Source of the DNA: Ignelater luminosus
Lineage: Eukaryota > Arthropoda > Insecta > Coleoptera > Elateridae
DNA length: 64,000 nt
Direction of reading: 5' to 3'
Assembly: GCA_011009095.1 (NCBI GenBank)
Contig: VTPC01000979.1
Span: 73,123-137,122 of the forward strand
Under the pieces are notes generated by a model, which did no database searches, had not been told where the DNA came from, and worked only from the letters and a program-made list of their open reading frames with translations. Of the stretch, positions 24,837-35,225 are shown piece by piece. Each line of letters begins with the position of its first letter. The first letter of the stretch is position 1. The translations under genes and the position numbers were made by a program.

Positions 24837-24855
24837 AATTAATGCCACTAGTGTA
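24837..24855 (-). repeat. Tc1 right terminal inverted repeat
   Basis: aattaatgccactagtgta, the reverse complement of the left end, closing with TA. Confidence 0.9.
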
Positions 24856-25124
24856 CGTCAAATCGATATTGTCATTGACATGTCAAAATAAATCGTAGAT
24901 TGTTCTATATGAAAGTCGTTAATTCTAGTTTAACTGTTATTGCTTATTAGTTATAACTTTGCATACCAACATGGCAATGGTTTGTATCTTAGCTAAAGGC
25001 GTAACATATCATGTAAAATTTACAACAGCTAGGTCATGGCTTGCTCCGTTAGGTACTCAGTATGTATTTTTACGTTTAGATAAATAACATGTCTTGCCTA
25101 CTTCCATCTTAATCCGTACAATGC

Positions 25125-26390
25125 TCTTCATTATAAAAACTACAAATAAAAAACAGTGGTTTGACGATGAATGTAAAAACATACTATAGCTGAGAAATGA
25201 AGCAAGAATCAAGCAACTTAATAACAATACGGAAGAAGGAAAAAACGCCAACTCTGGGAAGGCATATTAGATGACATAGAATGCAATTTTAGGAATAAGG
25301 AGATCAGAAACTTCTATCAAGAGGTTAAAAAAAGCCGAGCATTGTACTCTGCAAAAATCAGCTATTACAAAGACGAACATGGAACATTAACGGGAGATAT
25401 GGAAGGAAAATTAAATATTTGGGCAGCGTTTTTGAAAAACTCTTAGAAGAAAGTCATACCCAAGATCTGAATACTGAATTATTGGTAGTATTGGGAGAGG
25501 GTAAAATGTCAAGGGCGTTCAAAGTCAAAAGAGGATTAAAGCAAGGGAACCTCCTTTCCACGTTATTGTTCAAGTTAATATTAGAAGTGATTATGAGGGA
25601 AAGTGGGATAAAGACAAACAAGATTCTCTACTACAGCCGACACCAAGTAACGGCCTACACAGATAACGTAGTCCTATTAGCAAGATCATGGGAGGAGCTA
25701 AAATGAATTTTTAAAAACTAAAATGGCATCAAAATATTATGGATTAGTCATAAATGAAGAGAAGACTAAGTACATAGAAGCAAGAACGGGAGCAAACGGG
25801 ACAGGAAATAAACTAAAGGTAGAAATGGAAAATAAGGAATATCAGTTTGAAAAAGTAAGCCAATTTGAATACCTCGACGACACACTAACTCAAAATTGTG
25901 ATGAGAAGCCGAAAATAAATACAAGACTGGCAAAAGGAAGTACCCTAGCCAGAATGTTAAAATCAAAAAACATCTCAAAAAATGCGAAATTTAGAGTAGC
26001 TAAAACAGTGATAAGGTCATCGGTGCTTTATGGAAGTGAAAACATAGCAAAAACAGTTGGACACATGGGAAAGGAAAGTGGAGAAGACTATACAAGTGGC
26101 TGAAACATATAAACACCCAAGTAGGTATCACAGATGTAATCAAAGTTCAAGAGTAAGATGGTTGGGACATGTACATAGAATGTCAGAAACTAGGCAAGCA
26201 AAAAAAAGTGTTATTGGAAGGAGTAGGTGGAAAGAAGAAAAGAGGACGTCCAAAAAGGCAATGGCAATATGTGATTAAAAAAGATTTAACGCGATTCAGA
26301 GTGGAAAACTGATAAGAGGTGGCTGAGGACAGATGCAAATGGAAGAAGCTGATTGAGAGACTCAAAGCCATCTAGAAACACTGTGAAGAA
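25125..26390 (+). pseudogene. RTE-type non-LTR retrotransposon ORF remnant
   Basis: The remnant begins with the linker between endonuclease and reverse transcriptase (QWFDDECKN about 25153-25180; GDMEGKLNIW about 25397-25425). It then jumps to the RT palm: VKRGLKQGNLLSTLLF (about 25527-25575) and the catalytic box, read here as YTDN at 25656-25667 instead of YADD. It continues with GLVINEEKTKY, FEKVSQFEYLDDTLTQN, IRSSVLYGSE and the C-terminal RWLGHVHRMSE. Then, after a frame change, it reads KRGRPKRQWQYVIKKDL and DRCKWKKLIERLKA. The early RT motifs are deleted, the catalytic Asp pair is damaged and several stops or shifts are present. The tail motifs fit the RTE clade or close relatives. No poly(A) is seen. 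Confidence 0.88.
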
Positions 26391-29259
26391 CTTTAAGTTT
26401 ACTTCAGAAATAAATGAAGAGTCAAATTGAAAGGAAATCCATTCAAAATTATGCAAATTGCCAATTTTAGCCTAGAGACTTGTTTTGGTTTTTAGGGGAA
26501 CTTATCAACCTAACAAATCAATTTACAGTTGTTGTTTAAATGTTTAATTATCATTTCATTATCCCCAATCTAAAATACATCAACGCGCTTGGTAAGCAAT
26601 TATTAAATTTGCAATTCTACAACTTAGTTTCATAAACACAAGTCAAAAGTGTCAATAACAAAATGGTAGAATATATTTGAGATGGGTAAACTCTTAGTGG
26701 TGCAGCCATATTATCGTAGGCCCAGGCTGCCACATAAAGAACCGCTGTGATTCCAGTTGTTAAATTTGCCATTACCTGTCTCTCTTGCACATCATAGCTT
26801 GGACACCAAATTGTTATCAACTTACGGCGCCCAATTGTCTCAATAATCTGGCTGCGTTTACTCCAGAGTATTAATTGTCTTCTTGTACATTTATTTTGGC
26901 GCGGGAGCTGACCGCGCTCAAAGTGTCAGATTAATATTGAAAATGGCAGCTGTTACGTGCCAAAATGAACTTTAAGACACAGACTTATAATTAGCGACTA
27001 AAAGGCACGAAGAACTAAGTTCGCTACTACCCAGACTAGCAAACAGTCGAAAACGGCTAGGTTCGAAATGCTTACTTACCACTAATATAGCTCAAGATCG
27101 GTACTATTGGAAGGCGCCACTATGGATTCAGCCAGATGACAAGATTCAAAAGGACCATAGTCCCTCTTAAATTGGCAAGGGCTTCACAAATACTTACTTA
27201 AGCTTTCTGAAACAAAAACTTACTCAAGACAATAAACCGCCCTATGCAGGGGTATTTCCAAGTCACCCTGTATATCCGTTTTTTTAAACTAAATTTGAAA
27301 TATTTAAATCAGATCATCAAGTATTTTTTTGGACCCTTCAGTATATCAAGGTCTTTTGAATCACCCAGTATATTTTTTACTAATTAAATTTAACATAACT
27401 GAAACAAGTTAATAAAATTCTTGGGTGACTTCAATATTTCCACTTAAACCAGTGCACACAAGTACAATAAACGGGCTATCTTTTTAAACAAATCTATTAT
27501 GAAATAAAAAAAATTAAATAAACGCAACATACAAAACAAAAAAAAAGAAAACAAAGCAAATAAACAGGTTATTACACAAAATACATAACGCTTTAAGAAA
27601 CGAATGTCAATGATCTTATTAAATCTTACTGCGCAGAATTCTGGCCAGCGACACTCGAGGGGAATCCCTGAACGCAAACACAGTACGTGAACCCCGTCGA
27701 ACGTCCGACTAATAGCTTACGACTGCATTTAATACATTTTAAATATACAATTTTATTTAACAAAACTCGGCAGTAAATTCGTCCATACGAACAGATTAAA
27801 AACAAGCAAAGTAGTTATGATTAAAATAAAACTTGTCCGCATTGCAATTTTCACATTTGACTTTACTGAATTCTAAATTCATTGTTCGTGAGACAAATGA
27901 TGAACTGAAACTAACACAAAACCACATTGATTATACTAAAAATAGTCGTTATATCTTTACATTAATGTCAAGGAAAAATCTCATTGTTTTTCCACTGGAC
28001 AAGCTTTGAATGCACTTTGTTTATTTAAGCCAAACGAACGTAAACACTGCTATAATTGGTGTTTAACTAACCTTTTGATAGCTGTGACAATCCAAACCTT
28101 TGTTCACATGGGCAACTGCATCTCATTTACTTAAAACACCGAGGACTGACTATCCACGCAGCGATAAGAGGTTAGAATGATGTCTTAATCTGAATTGCAA
28201 TTACATTAGGAATCTTTGTACTAAGATTAACTAGAATTTTTTAAAATCTCTTTACGATCCCATCATTAGATTACCAGGTAAGTACTTCCTGAAAATGCTT
28301 ATGCATTGTCTTTCATAACGTTAATTTAGTGGCTTGATGGTTTTGGAGCTGTCATTCATTTTGTTGGTTTTCTAATAAGATTAGCACCCGTCATGTACTT
28401 GGTGCCTCTGCATGATGCCTTGAACAAGCATTAACTGTAGTCTCACAGATGTGAGGCCGTGATTGCTAAGTATTAGCAAAATCAATCAAAGTAAATTTTA
28501 GATTCTTGTAGTTAACTCTACGGTTATTCTTATTTCTTATAACGGTATAGTGAATGAAATTCGAAAAATTTTCAACATAGAAATTTTTATCATTTCTAAT
28601 ATATTTTAATAAATTTAAGTAAGTAAAATTAATAGACTCTTAACTTTAAGGAATTAATTTGTTTATTTCCACTCTATTTGGTTTATTAAAATTAACAGAT
28701 ACTTTTTTCATTTTCAAGGTCAATTTTTCTAGATTTGACCTGAAGACTGTTCTGCTTTAGAAACCCAAAAGTCTTCAATTGAGTGAAAATAGGGAGTAAC
28801 TGAACTGTTTTCTTGCTGCACAACACAAAATTTAATTTTTCGAAATTTGAAATGTTTGCCAATTTTGATGATCGTTGTCCTTGTGCACATTTTTGTTTCT
28901 TTACTGTGTTTTCGTCGTAGTTTAGTCCTGGTCCTAATTTTCGATATGATTTAGCTTGTTCTCACGAAGTCAGATGCTTTAGAATTCGAATTTTTTGTTT
29001 GTAAGTAGTTAGAGCTCAGAATCTTCACTTATAAGTATTGATTTTTGGTCCAGATGATACTTAAATCTTTCAGTATCATGTTAGATGATTGATTTTTCCA
29101 CCCGGAATCTTAAAAGATTGTGTTGCAGTATTACATTTCGAAGCTAATGGAATTCCGCCTAAAAGTTTACATGCCAATTTCTGCACGGACTATGCTATAC
29201 TCGAAGTAAGAGAGTAATGTACTAATGCCAACCAACGTCCTAGCTTGTGCATACTTCAG
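26391..29259. other. AT-rich non-coding stretch
   Basis: No gene is recognised. Around 26820-27180 and 27620-27710 the GC content is slightly raised without a coding signature. At 27260-27375 short degenerate repeats of the type caccctgtatat / cacccagtatat / cttcagtatat occur, similar to the end of the 40.5-41.8 kb piggyBac region. The rest is simple AT-rich DNA. Confidence 0.5.
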
Positions 29260-29492
29260 TGTAACGACTTGATTTAGCAATCCAGAAGAATCCCCCAAGC
29301 TTAAAATAACAGACGAAAATAACACTGCAACGTTATTTCGAATTTTATTCACCATACGTTATGTCTTGGGAAATTAGATGGGTCCAAGGTGTGCAAGTTA
29401 AGCAAATCAGCAAGATCGATGCACGCTATTATTAACTAAGTGAAGTAACTAAGAGTCTCGAACAAGCTGGTCGAATGTGCCGGAGAAATCTC

Positions 29493-29545
29493 GAACTATC
29501 GAGAATCTTCCACTGTCGAATGTTCCAGAAGGAACGCGAACTTTC
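29493..29545 (+). promoter_or_regulatory. Clustered heat-shock elements
   Basis: Heat-shock factor binds alternating GAA and TTC units spaced by two bases. Here 29493-29510 reads GAAnnatcnnGAAnnTTC (one imperfect unit), 29518-29530 reads GAAtgTTCcaGAA (three perfect units), and 29538-29545 reads GAActTTC. So eight or nine units occur within 53 bp, just upstream of a TATA box. Confidence 0.75.
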
Positions 29546-29575
29546 TGGGCTCATCAAGAACCACGCGGAAACGAA

Positions 29576-29608
29576 TATAAGGCGGCGTTGACCGAGCAGA
29601 AGGCAGTT
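29576..29608 (+). promoter_or_regulatory. TATA box and initiator
   Basis: TATAAGG at 29576-29582 is followed about 26-28 bp later by ggcagttct, an arthropod CAGT-type initiator. The spacing is the canonical one for RNA polymerase II start sites. No open frame of note follows. Confidence 0.6.
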
Positions 29609-30079
29609 CTAAAGGCAAGCAGCTAGTAGTTACGAACGAAATAAATGTTAATTAGTGATAAATAAATTCTTCTGTACATAGTTAAATAAATAATTTAGTG
29701 TAAATAAATTCTGGAAATAAATTGTAACAAACTAAATAAAAATAAATATTAAAAATAAATACACGTTTTTGTCAAAACGTAACAGTACTTTATATTTATA
29801 ACTTTTTTTATGAGTTTACCTCATGATAACACTATTAAATTAGAAAATCATTTTCAGGTGGATACGTTTTTTAATAAAAATATTTTTGATCAAATTTACT
29901 GCATGATAATCAAAAACGGTATTTTCAAATGAAATTCAAATCATATTCAGATTAATTTCATCTCTGGTTTTCAATACTCTGCTAATATAATTAATCAAGT
30001 AAACACCAAACCACTAATGATAATTAAGAGGGAACGCGTTGTCGATAGCGTATTATTGAACTTATGGATACGAGGGGGT

Positions 30080-31116
30080 TGGAAACCGCTACACTAGCAA
30101 TTAGCTATCGCATTCAAAGGGTGGTAACAGAACATATTGTTCTAGATCGCGGGGAAGTTACAATAACACAATTATAAGTGTAATTTCGCACAATTCAAAT
30201 TCACACAAGCGCTTCAAGCATCAAACAAGATCTCATCTCATCTAGAATTAACTCTCTGCTTTTCATAGTAGTGCACTTGGGGGTAAAGCAGATTTCGCGA
30301 ATGTACACAGAAAGGCAAATTAATGTCGCTGTTATATTATATAAGGAGGTGGTGTTAAATTTATGTAAAATAATATAAGGAAAGAGAAAAAATTTAGAAA
30401 GAATGCAATTTTGATAAACGATGAAAACCCTCGGTCAAATGGAGATGAATAAATTCGTATGCTTAACTTTAAAAGGAAATTGGGTAGGTATACGTAGCGG
30501 ATCGATGAAGCAAAATGTTATGGAGGCGTTTGCTTTCGGGGAATTCGAAAACCATAGTAATATTTGGAGGAACAACGATGATAATAGAGAGATAAAGCAG
30601 TTCGCGTAACGGTGTACAAAGGATTTAGGCTCCCTGGTGATTTTTAAAAATTACCTTTACATCTCCAAGGATTCACTTCAAAAGGAATTCCTGATATCGA
30701 GTGATATCTATCGGTGTCTGAATTTTATAAATTATCTTTTAGATTCTGAAATATAGCGAAAAGAATTTAATATGATCTCTTTGCAACAAGTCCCGTTAAT
30801 TCGTGTAAGAAAAAATGAGAAAAATTAAATGGAAAAATATGACAGCTCTAATTAAAATTAAGAACTCGAAGAATTTAATAATAATGCGATTCAGAATTAA
30901 GTCAAAAAGGTCAAATTCCTTTCTAGCAATATTTTAGATATGAAAAAACTGTTTTTATTCTTCCCAACGTAATTCCCACTTAACATGTTCCAATCGAATT
31001 TACTCTGAAAATTTGAACACCGGAACTGTCGCCGTGCCACTAATAATAATGTTGATTATTTTAAAGTTTAACAATTGGATTTCCAAGTCGAGCCCAAAAG
31101 CTGGAAACCGCTACAC
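30080..31116. other. Possible 1-kb insertion between 15-bp direct repeats
   Basis: tggaaaccgctacac occurs at 30080-30094 and again at 31102-31116. A 15-bp perfect direct repeat can be a target-site duplication; alternatively both copies are LTR 3' ends (cgctaca). The enclosed DNA has a 62-codon + frame (30421-30609) and a further uninterrupted stretch at about 30610-30760 separated from it by a stop. Neither is recognised. Confidence 0.4.
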
Positions 31117-31430
31117 GTTAGGAATTTCTATTCCTGCTCGACTAAGCTAAGTTCGACTTTGGGGGCACACGGAGGGGTCAGGTGATTGTAGCGACGTGTC
31201 CCGTCAGCGCGGGGTGATTTTACGGTCGGCGCTTCGGTTCTGCTGATGTGGCTCCCAGATGGGCCAGGGCGGACCAACGACTGTCTTTATTTATCGGCAG
31301 CTCTTCCGAACGTCCCTGATTTATGGTGAGGTTTGATTTTTTGTACACTTTATATTATGGGGATCATCCCACCGCCCGCCGATGCTTATCCGAGGGTGAT
31401 CTCTGATCTTCAAGGATTTAATAGTGGCCT
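31117..31430 (+). other. GC-raised block with a possible LTR start
   Basis: A purine-rich run (gggggcacacggaggggtca, 31161-31180) lies next to tgtagcgacgtgtcccg (from 31187), the arrangement of a polypurine tract plus 3' LTR start in gypsy-like elements. tgtagcg is also complementary to the cgctaca ends at 30093 and 31115. No LTR end or pol gene is found, so this is a weak call. Confidence 0.3.
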
Positions 31431-32279
31431 TTGTGCTTGAACTTTCAAGTATAAAATATTGTATGTCATGATAAACTTTGCATAGTTTGCAAATTTTTAG
31501 TTTTCAAACTTGAATAATGAACGCGAGATAAAGAGTCAAGTTTGCAAAGCTTGCACAGAGAACTGAAAATTTCAAACTTTGCTAACTAAATAATTTCAAA
31601 CAAACTAAACTTGAGATAAACTTAGTTTATGCTTTTTTTATATTGTTAAGCATTAAGTTATATTTCTCGCAGGTTTTTAACATAAATGAAGGAAAAAACG
31701 GGTTTTCGTAAAACAAGAGAATAAAAGTCTCTTACAAGTATCTTTACGTTAAAAACAGCTGATGCTATAATTGCTACCACAATACGTTAATTACGTACGT
31801 AGAGAATGCTTTAGTGTCGTAAAAGGTGCAGTCAAGTTTTTTTTCTAAGAAAACTCGTTGGTCTTGTAGTACTTCGAGTATATTAGATGCACGATTACAC
31901 AGCGATTACATCATCATGATCGTAATTAAATTTAACAAATGAATATTCTCAGAAATAAAATATGCCCTTAACTTCTTATTACAAAAACGTCTTTTAGAAT
32001 CAGATCGTGCTATTTCCAAATCTTAATAAGAAAAAAAGGTTGAAAATGGATCTGCTTGAGAATGCATAAATGATAGGAAAAATTTGTGATTGGTTTCGCG
32101 TTGGTGTTCGGCAACACGGTGACCAGTTTCTTCAACCTACGTCACCACAACAGTACGGTTAGTAAAAAAACATGAACATGGGCAGCATAATCCAGGCTTC
32201 TTCTGAATAATGAGAGATTCACTATTTTGAATTTGTTTCCCTGAGCAGCATCTTCTAACTAGATGTCAAACGGCTGAAT
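31431..32279. other. AT-rich non-coding stretch
   Basis: No gene is seen. From 31440 to 31620 the words tttgcaaa and tcaaactt recur irregularly, giving a weakly repetitive look. Confidence 0.5.
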
Positions 32280-32437
32280 TTCATGTTATGCAGTTTGGTT
32301 TCTTGATATTGTACCCGGATGGTTTTATCAAAGACGGGAGAGACATCTCACCAAGCAGTGACTATTTACCTATCAATAGATAGCAAGGCGCTAACCAAAA
32401 TAACGGAGTTTGGAAACTTGGTTCCTGCCAGATTTTA
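32280..32437 (+). repeat. Dispersed repeat A, copy 1
   Basis: ttcatgttatgca then tttggtttcttgatattgtac and cggatggttttat recur at 33671-33788 with few differences. After a 30-35-bp insertion in this copy, the shared block resumes (tcaatagatagcaaggcgct ... gtttggaaact ... ccagatttt). Family unknown. Confidence 0.8.
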
Positions 32438-33379
32438 ATAATGTAGCTGCCACTTCATTAAACAAAGTAATCAGAGTAACCAGTTTCATACTTTTGCATT
32501 AAAAAAATTAGAATGATTCTTCAACAGTGACTAAGCTGCTTCCACTGTAGTTTTCAAGAAGACGACGATATAACAATTTTCTTGTTTTTGTTTTTAACAG
32601 AATGAACTCTGACAATAGGTTTTTGCTGTTCTGAAGACTTTAAAATCTATGGATAGCCTTGCTTTATTTACTCATTGTAAAGGCATGCCAAACCATCTTC
32701 TCAGATAGAAAGTGAATGCCTGCACTAAGAAGAAACGAAATCCTTTTTTTCATTTTTTCACTTCTTTCAAGATTCGTAGTCTGGCAGGTATGCATCCAAA
32801 TGTGCTGAGCCAATTTTCATGTTTTGGTCCTCAAGTGAATTTTGTTAATATTTGCTGATTACTTTCATCTTCCTCTATTTCCAGGAACAAATCGGCGGTC
32901 TCAGGTTATCATTAGATTATTTTGCCTTTGAAAGAACAGAAGAAGTAAAAACTTTGAGTGATTTTCTATTTCTTACCGCTTCAAAGATTCAGATACCTTT
33001 TGAATTTGGGCAATATTAGGAAATTCTCTACCTTTATTATTAGTTTTGCAAAGAGATAATTTTTGAAAACGCATGCAAGGAAATCAATGTGCCTTACACA
33101 TAGGAGGCTTTTGAAGTAACTTTCTAGAAGCTTAATTTGAAAGCAGATAAAGCCAAAAATAAGAAATATATAATAGAATGTTTTCAAAATGAAGCAACTC
33201 TTAAGAGAGAATGGCACGAACAGTGAAACCGTATCCACAAGTTTACTGTGGCTTGTAGACTGACCTTTAAGTAAAGCAAGTAAACCTCAAAGAGGTTACA
33301 ACCGTTTCCTGCTTTGCAAATACTGTAGACCTTTTAGAAGTTAATTTCCTTTTTAGCCATAAAGTAGTGGAATTTTGAA

Positions 33380-33870
33380 AGTGAAATGGCCGAAAATTAC
33401 AAGCGCAGAACGCAACAACCTGGTGGTGAAAAGATGGAAATGAAAGGCCAGCACCAAGCAGATGGCACGAAATTGATTTGTAATCAGGCCCAGGCGGAGT
33501 CTAGTCGAGTTATGTAGGAGGACCTCCAGGATCCACCTTGATATCGTCTTTAACCAAGTTGCTATGGTAGATTTTCGGACCTTCCCTGACCGAAGAACTC
33601 GCGTTCTTCGACGAGCTGGCGATGTGGCTCGATGGAGGGTGATCAGTGATGGATGAATACTACTCGAAGTTTCATGTTATGCAATTTGGTTTCTTGATAT
33701 TGTACACGGATGGTTTTATTAAAAATATCAATCGATAGCGAGGCGCTGACCCAAATAGCAGTTTGGAAACTTTCTTCGTACCAGATTTCGGGATTGCTTA
33801 CGACGAAGAATCCAGGATCAACAAATGTCTGAAGCATCGTTGTTTCAAGGACATTCAGCCAACCGGTCGT
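33380..33870 (+). repeat. Dispersed repeat B, diverged copy
   Basis: Several segments align in the same order with 54905-55790. aatggccgaaaattacaagcgc (33386) matches 54908, agatggcacgaaat (33460) matches 54982, the ccttgatatcgtctttaacc block (33536) matches 55211, gtgatggatgaat (33646) matches 55355, and aatgtctgaagcatcgtt (33825) matches 55755. No protein is recognised, so this is probably a non-autonomous mobile element. Confidence 0.65.
33671..33788 (+). repeat. Dispersed repeat A, copy 2
   Basis: Second copy of 32280-32437, lacking the middle 30-35 bp. It is embedded in the repeat B region (33380-33870), so A may be a part of the same larger family. Confidence 0.8.
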
Positions 33871-34082
33871 AGTAGTGACGGAGGTTTGTTTACGAAATAT
33901 AGACAATGGTGGTAGAAAAATGTATTTCGAAACACCAACAGACGGGGTCGTGGAGAATGGTGATGATGATGTCACTGTTGATTACCCGCCGGAGGCGGAC
34001 GGCCGTTATAAGTCCCTCCCCTCCATGGGACTTCTTCAGCCGTGTGGAGGCAAATATTATTGGGTAGCGAGACAGAGGACGT

Positions 34083-34574
34083 TCATCGTTTGAGTTCATC
34101 GGCATCCGACCAGCCATGAAGTCGAATCGTTTGGCGTGATGTACCTGAAGTGTAGGCGGGGCCTGGTAGGCGTGGCTTGTGGTAGAAGTTATTTAACGAT
34201 GAAAAGGGCATCGGTATTGGCCGGAGGTTTCTTGGGATGGCTGATTGGTTGGCGTTGGATGTTGTAGTGCCGCTTCGAGGTGTTGGGGCGGCCTGAGAGT
34301 GATGTCGGAGCGAATAGTTGTATTGTAATGTAAATGAAGTTGAAGTTGAATGTAAATTGGTGCCCCCATGCCGTGCGATGATGTTGAACTGAAGTAAACT
34401 GGTGAAGCTGTGGCGTGAAGAAGACCGAAGAGGGGCGATGGATATGGTTAGATGTCCATCGGCTGTCGCGGATGATGTTGTGGTGATTCTGGTGGTCAAA
34501 CTTGAAGATGTGAACAAGATACACAGTAGAATAAGAAGAACTATAACTCGCGGACTGATGGAAACGACATACAA
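34083..34574 (-). CDS. Unrecognised frame with signal-peptide-like N-terminus
   Basis: A 163-codon minus-strand frame in a GC-raised block (33.87-35.2 kb). The N-terminus has a strong hydrophobic core (VIVLLILLCILF, residues about 10-21) followed by small and polar residues, like a signal peptide. The rest is rich in Ser, Thr, Asn, His and Arg without Cys pairs or known motifs. It could be a mobile-element accessory frame or a chance frame. Overlapping frames on both strands in the same block argue against strong coding constraint. Confidence 0.25.
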   Translation of the reverse strand: MYVVSISPRVIVLLILLCILFTSSSLTTRITTTSSATADGHLTISIAPLRSSSRHSFTSLLQFNIIARHGGTNLHSTSTSFTLQYNYSLRHHSQAAPTPRSGTTTSNANQSAIPRNLRPIPMPFSSLNNFYHKPRLPGPAYTSGTSRQTIRLHGWSDADELKR

Positions 34575-34579
34575 ATAGT

Positions 34580-35225
34580 TTTTAGGGTCACACCCCTACT
34601 CGCGCGGTGTAGGGGGTGAGCTCGGTAGTGGCCGCTAGAAGTTGATGGAGACAGTGGTTGAGGGAACTTCGGGGCCGTGAAACCTACTTACGCCGCGGCC
34701 CGGGACGCGTTTGGAGTACGGACACCCTCTCCCCTACGCAACGACGTACGCGGGTGGAAAAGGGACACCAGCTACCGAGGGGTCTGCGCCTCCCGGAACG
34801 AAGGTTGTCAGTAGCCGCTTCAATAGGTCGCACCATCCGGGGACTGCCGGAGGGCCGGGTGCGCCTGACGTGGGCCGATGTATACACATCGGTATATGGA
34901 GCGAGAGGGACCACTGCCGACGTCTAAATCGAACGGACACTACGCGGAACTGGAGAATGGTATCTGACGACCGAGTAAATAGTGCTGGCAGATGCTATGG
35001 GACTTGGGTGGCTTGCATAGTGCCTTAACCAGGCAAGCATGGTGAAAAGAACTTCCGAGGAACGGAGTGACCAGTCCCAATCAGGATGGCGGAAGGCTCC
35101 AATGGCAGGGTTAGAGATGGTGCAGGCACCTTATCAGCGCGTCTTCACATTTCCACACTACACCAGACTCTGTCCTCCTGACTGTATAACCATATCAAAT
35201 TGTAACTGCTAATGTCCAGTCATAG
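34580..35225. other. GC-rich block, possible retroelement leader
   Basis: A sharp GC- and CpG-rich block containing a short inverted repeat cacccctac / gtagggggtg (34591-34619) and overlapping open frames on both strands (for example 34658-34927 +). None shows a known domain. The 3' part (34990-35185) shares motifs with 58250-58425 in the same order, so part of it belongs to a dispersed family. Confidence 0.4.

Larger units (their letters stand above)
21341..24855 (+). mobile_element. Tc1-family DNA transposon, split by a retrotransposon insertion
   Basis: Both ends carry the same 19-bp inverted sequence: tacactagtggcattaatt at 21341-21359 and its exact reverse complement at 24837-24855, followed inward by a second weaker block (acactttt / gaaagtgtt). 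The outermost TA is the expected Tc1/mariner target duplication. Removing the nested R1-type copy and one target duplicate (22015-24410) leaves about 1.1 kb, a little short for the family, so internal deletions have also occurred. Confidence 0.9.
29260..29784 (+). mobile_element. Probable solo LTR with heat-shock-type promoter
   Basis: The segment begins tgtaacgac and ends aaaacgtaaca, so the termini are short inverted repeats (TGTAACG / CGTAACA, one mismatch) of the TG...CA kind. Inside are, in LTR order, an activator region, TATA box, initiator and a run of AATAAA-type polyadenylation signals (from about 29639). No primer-binding site or polypurine tract adjoins it, no internal gene is nearby and no clear target duplication flanks it. 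The LTR reading and the left boundary are therefore inference. A decayed host heat-shock gene promoter is the alternative. Confidence 0.5.
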
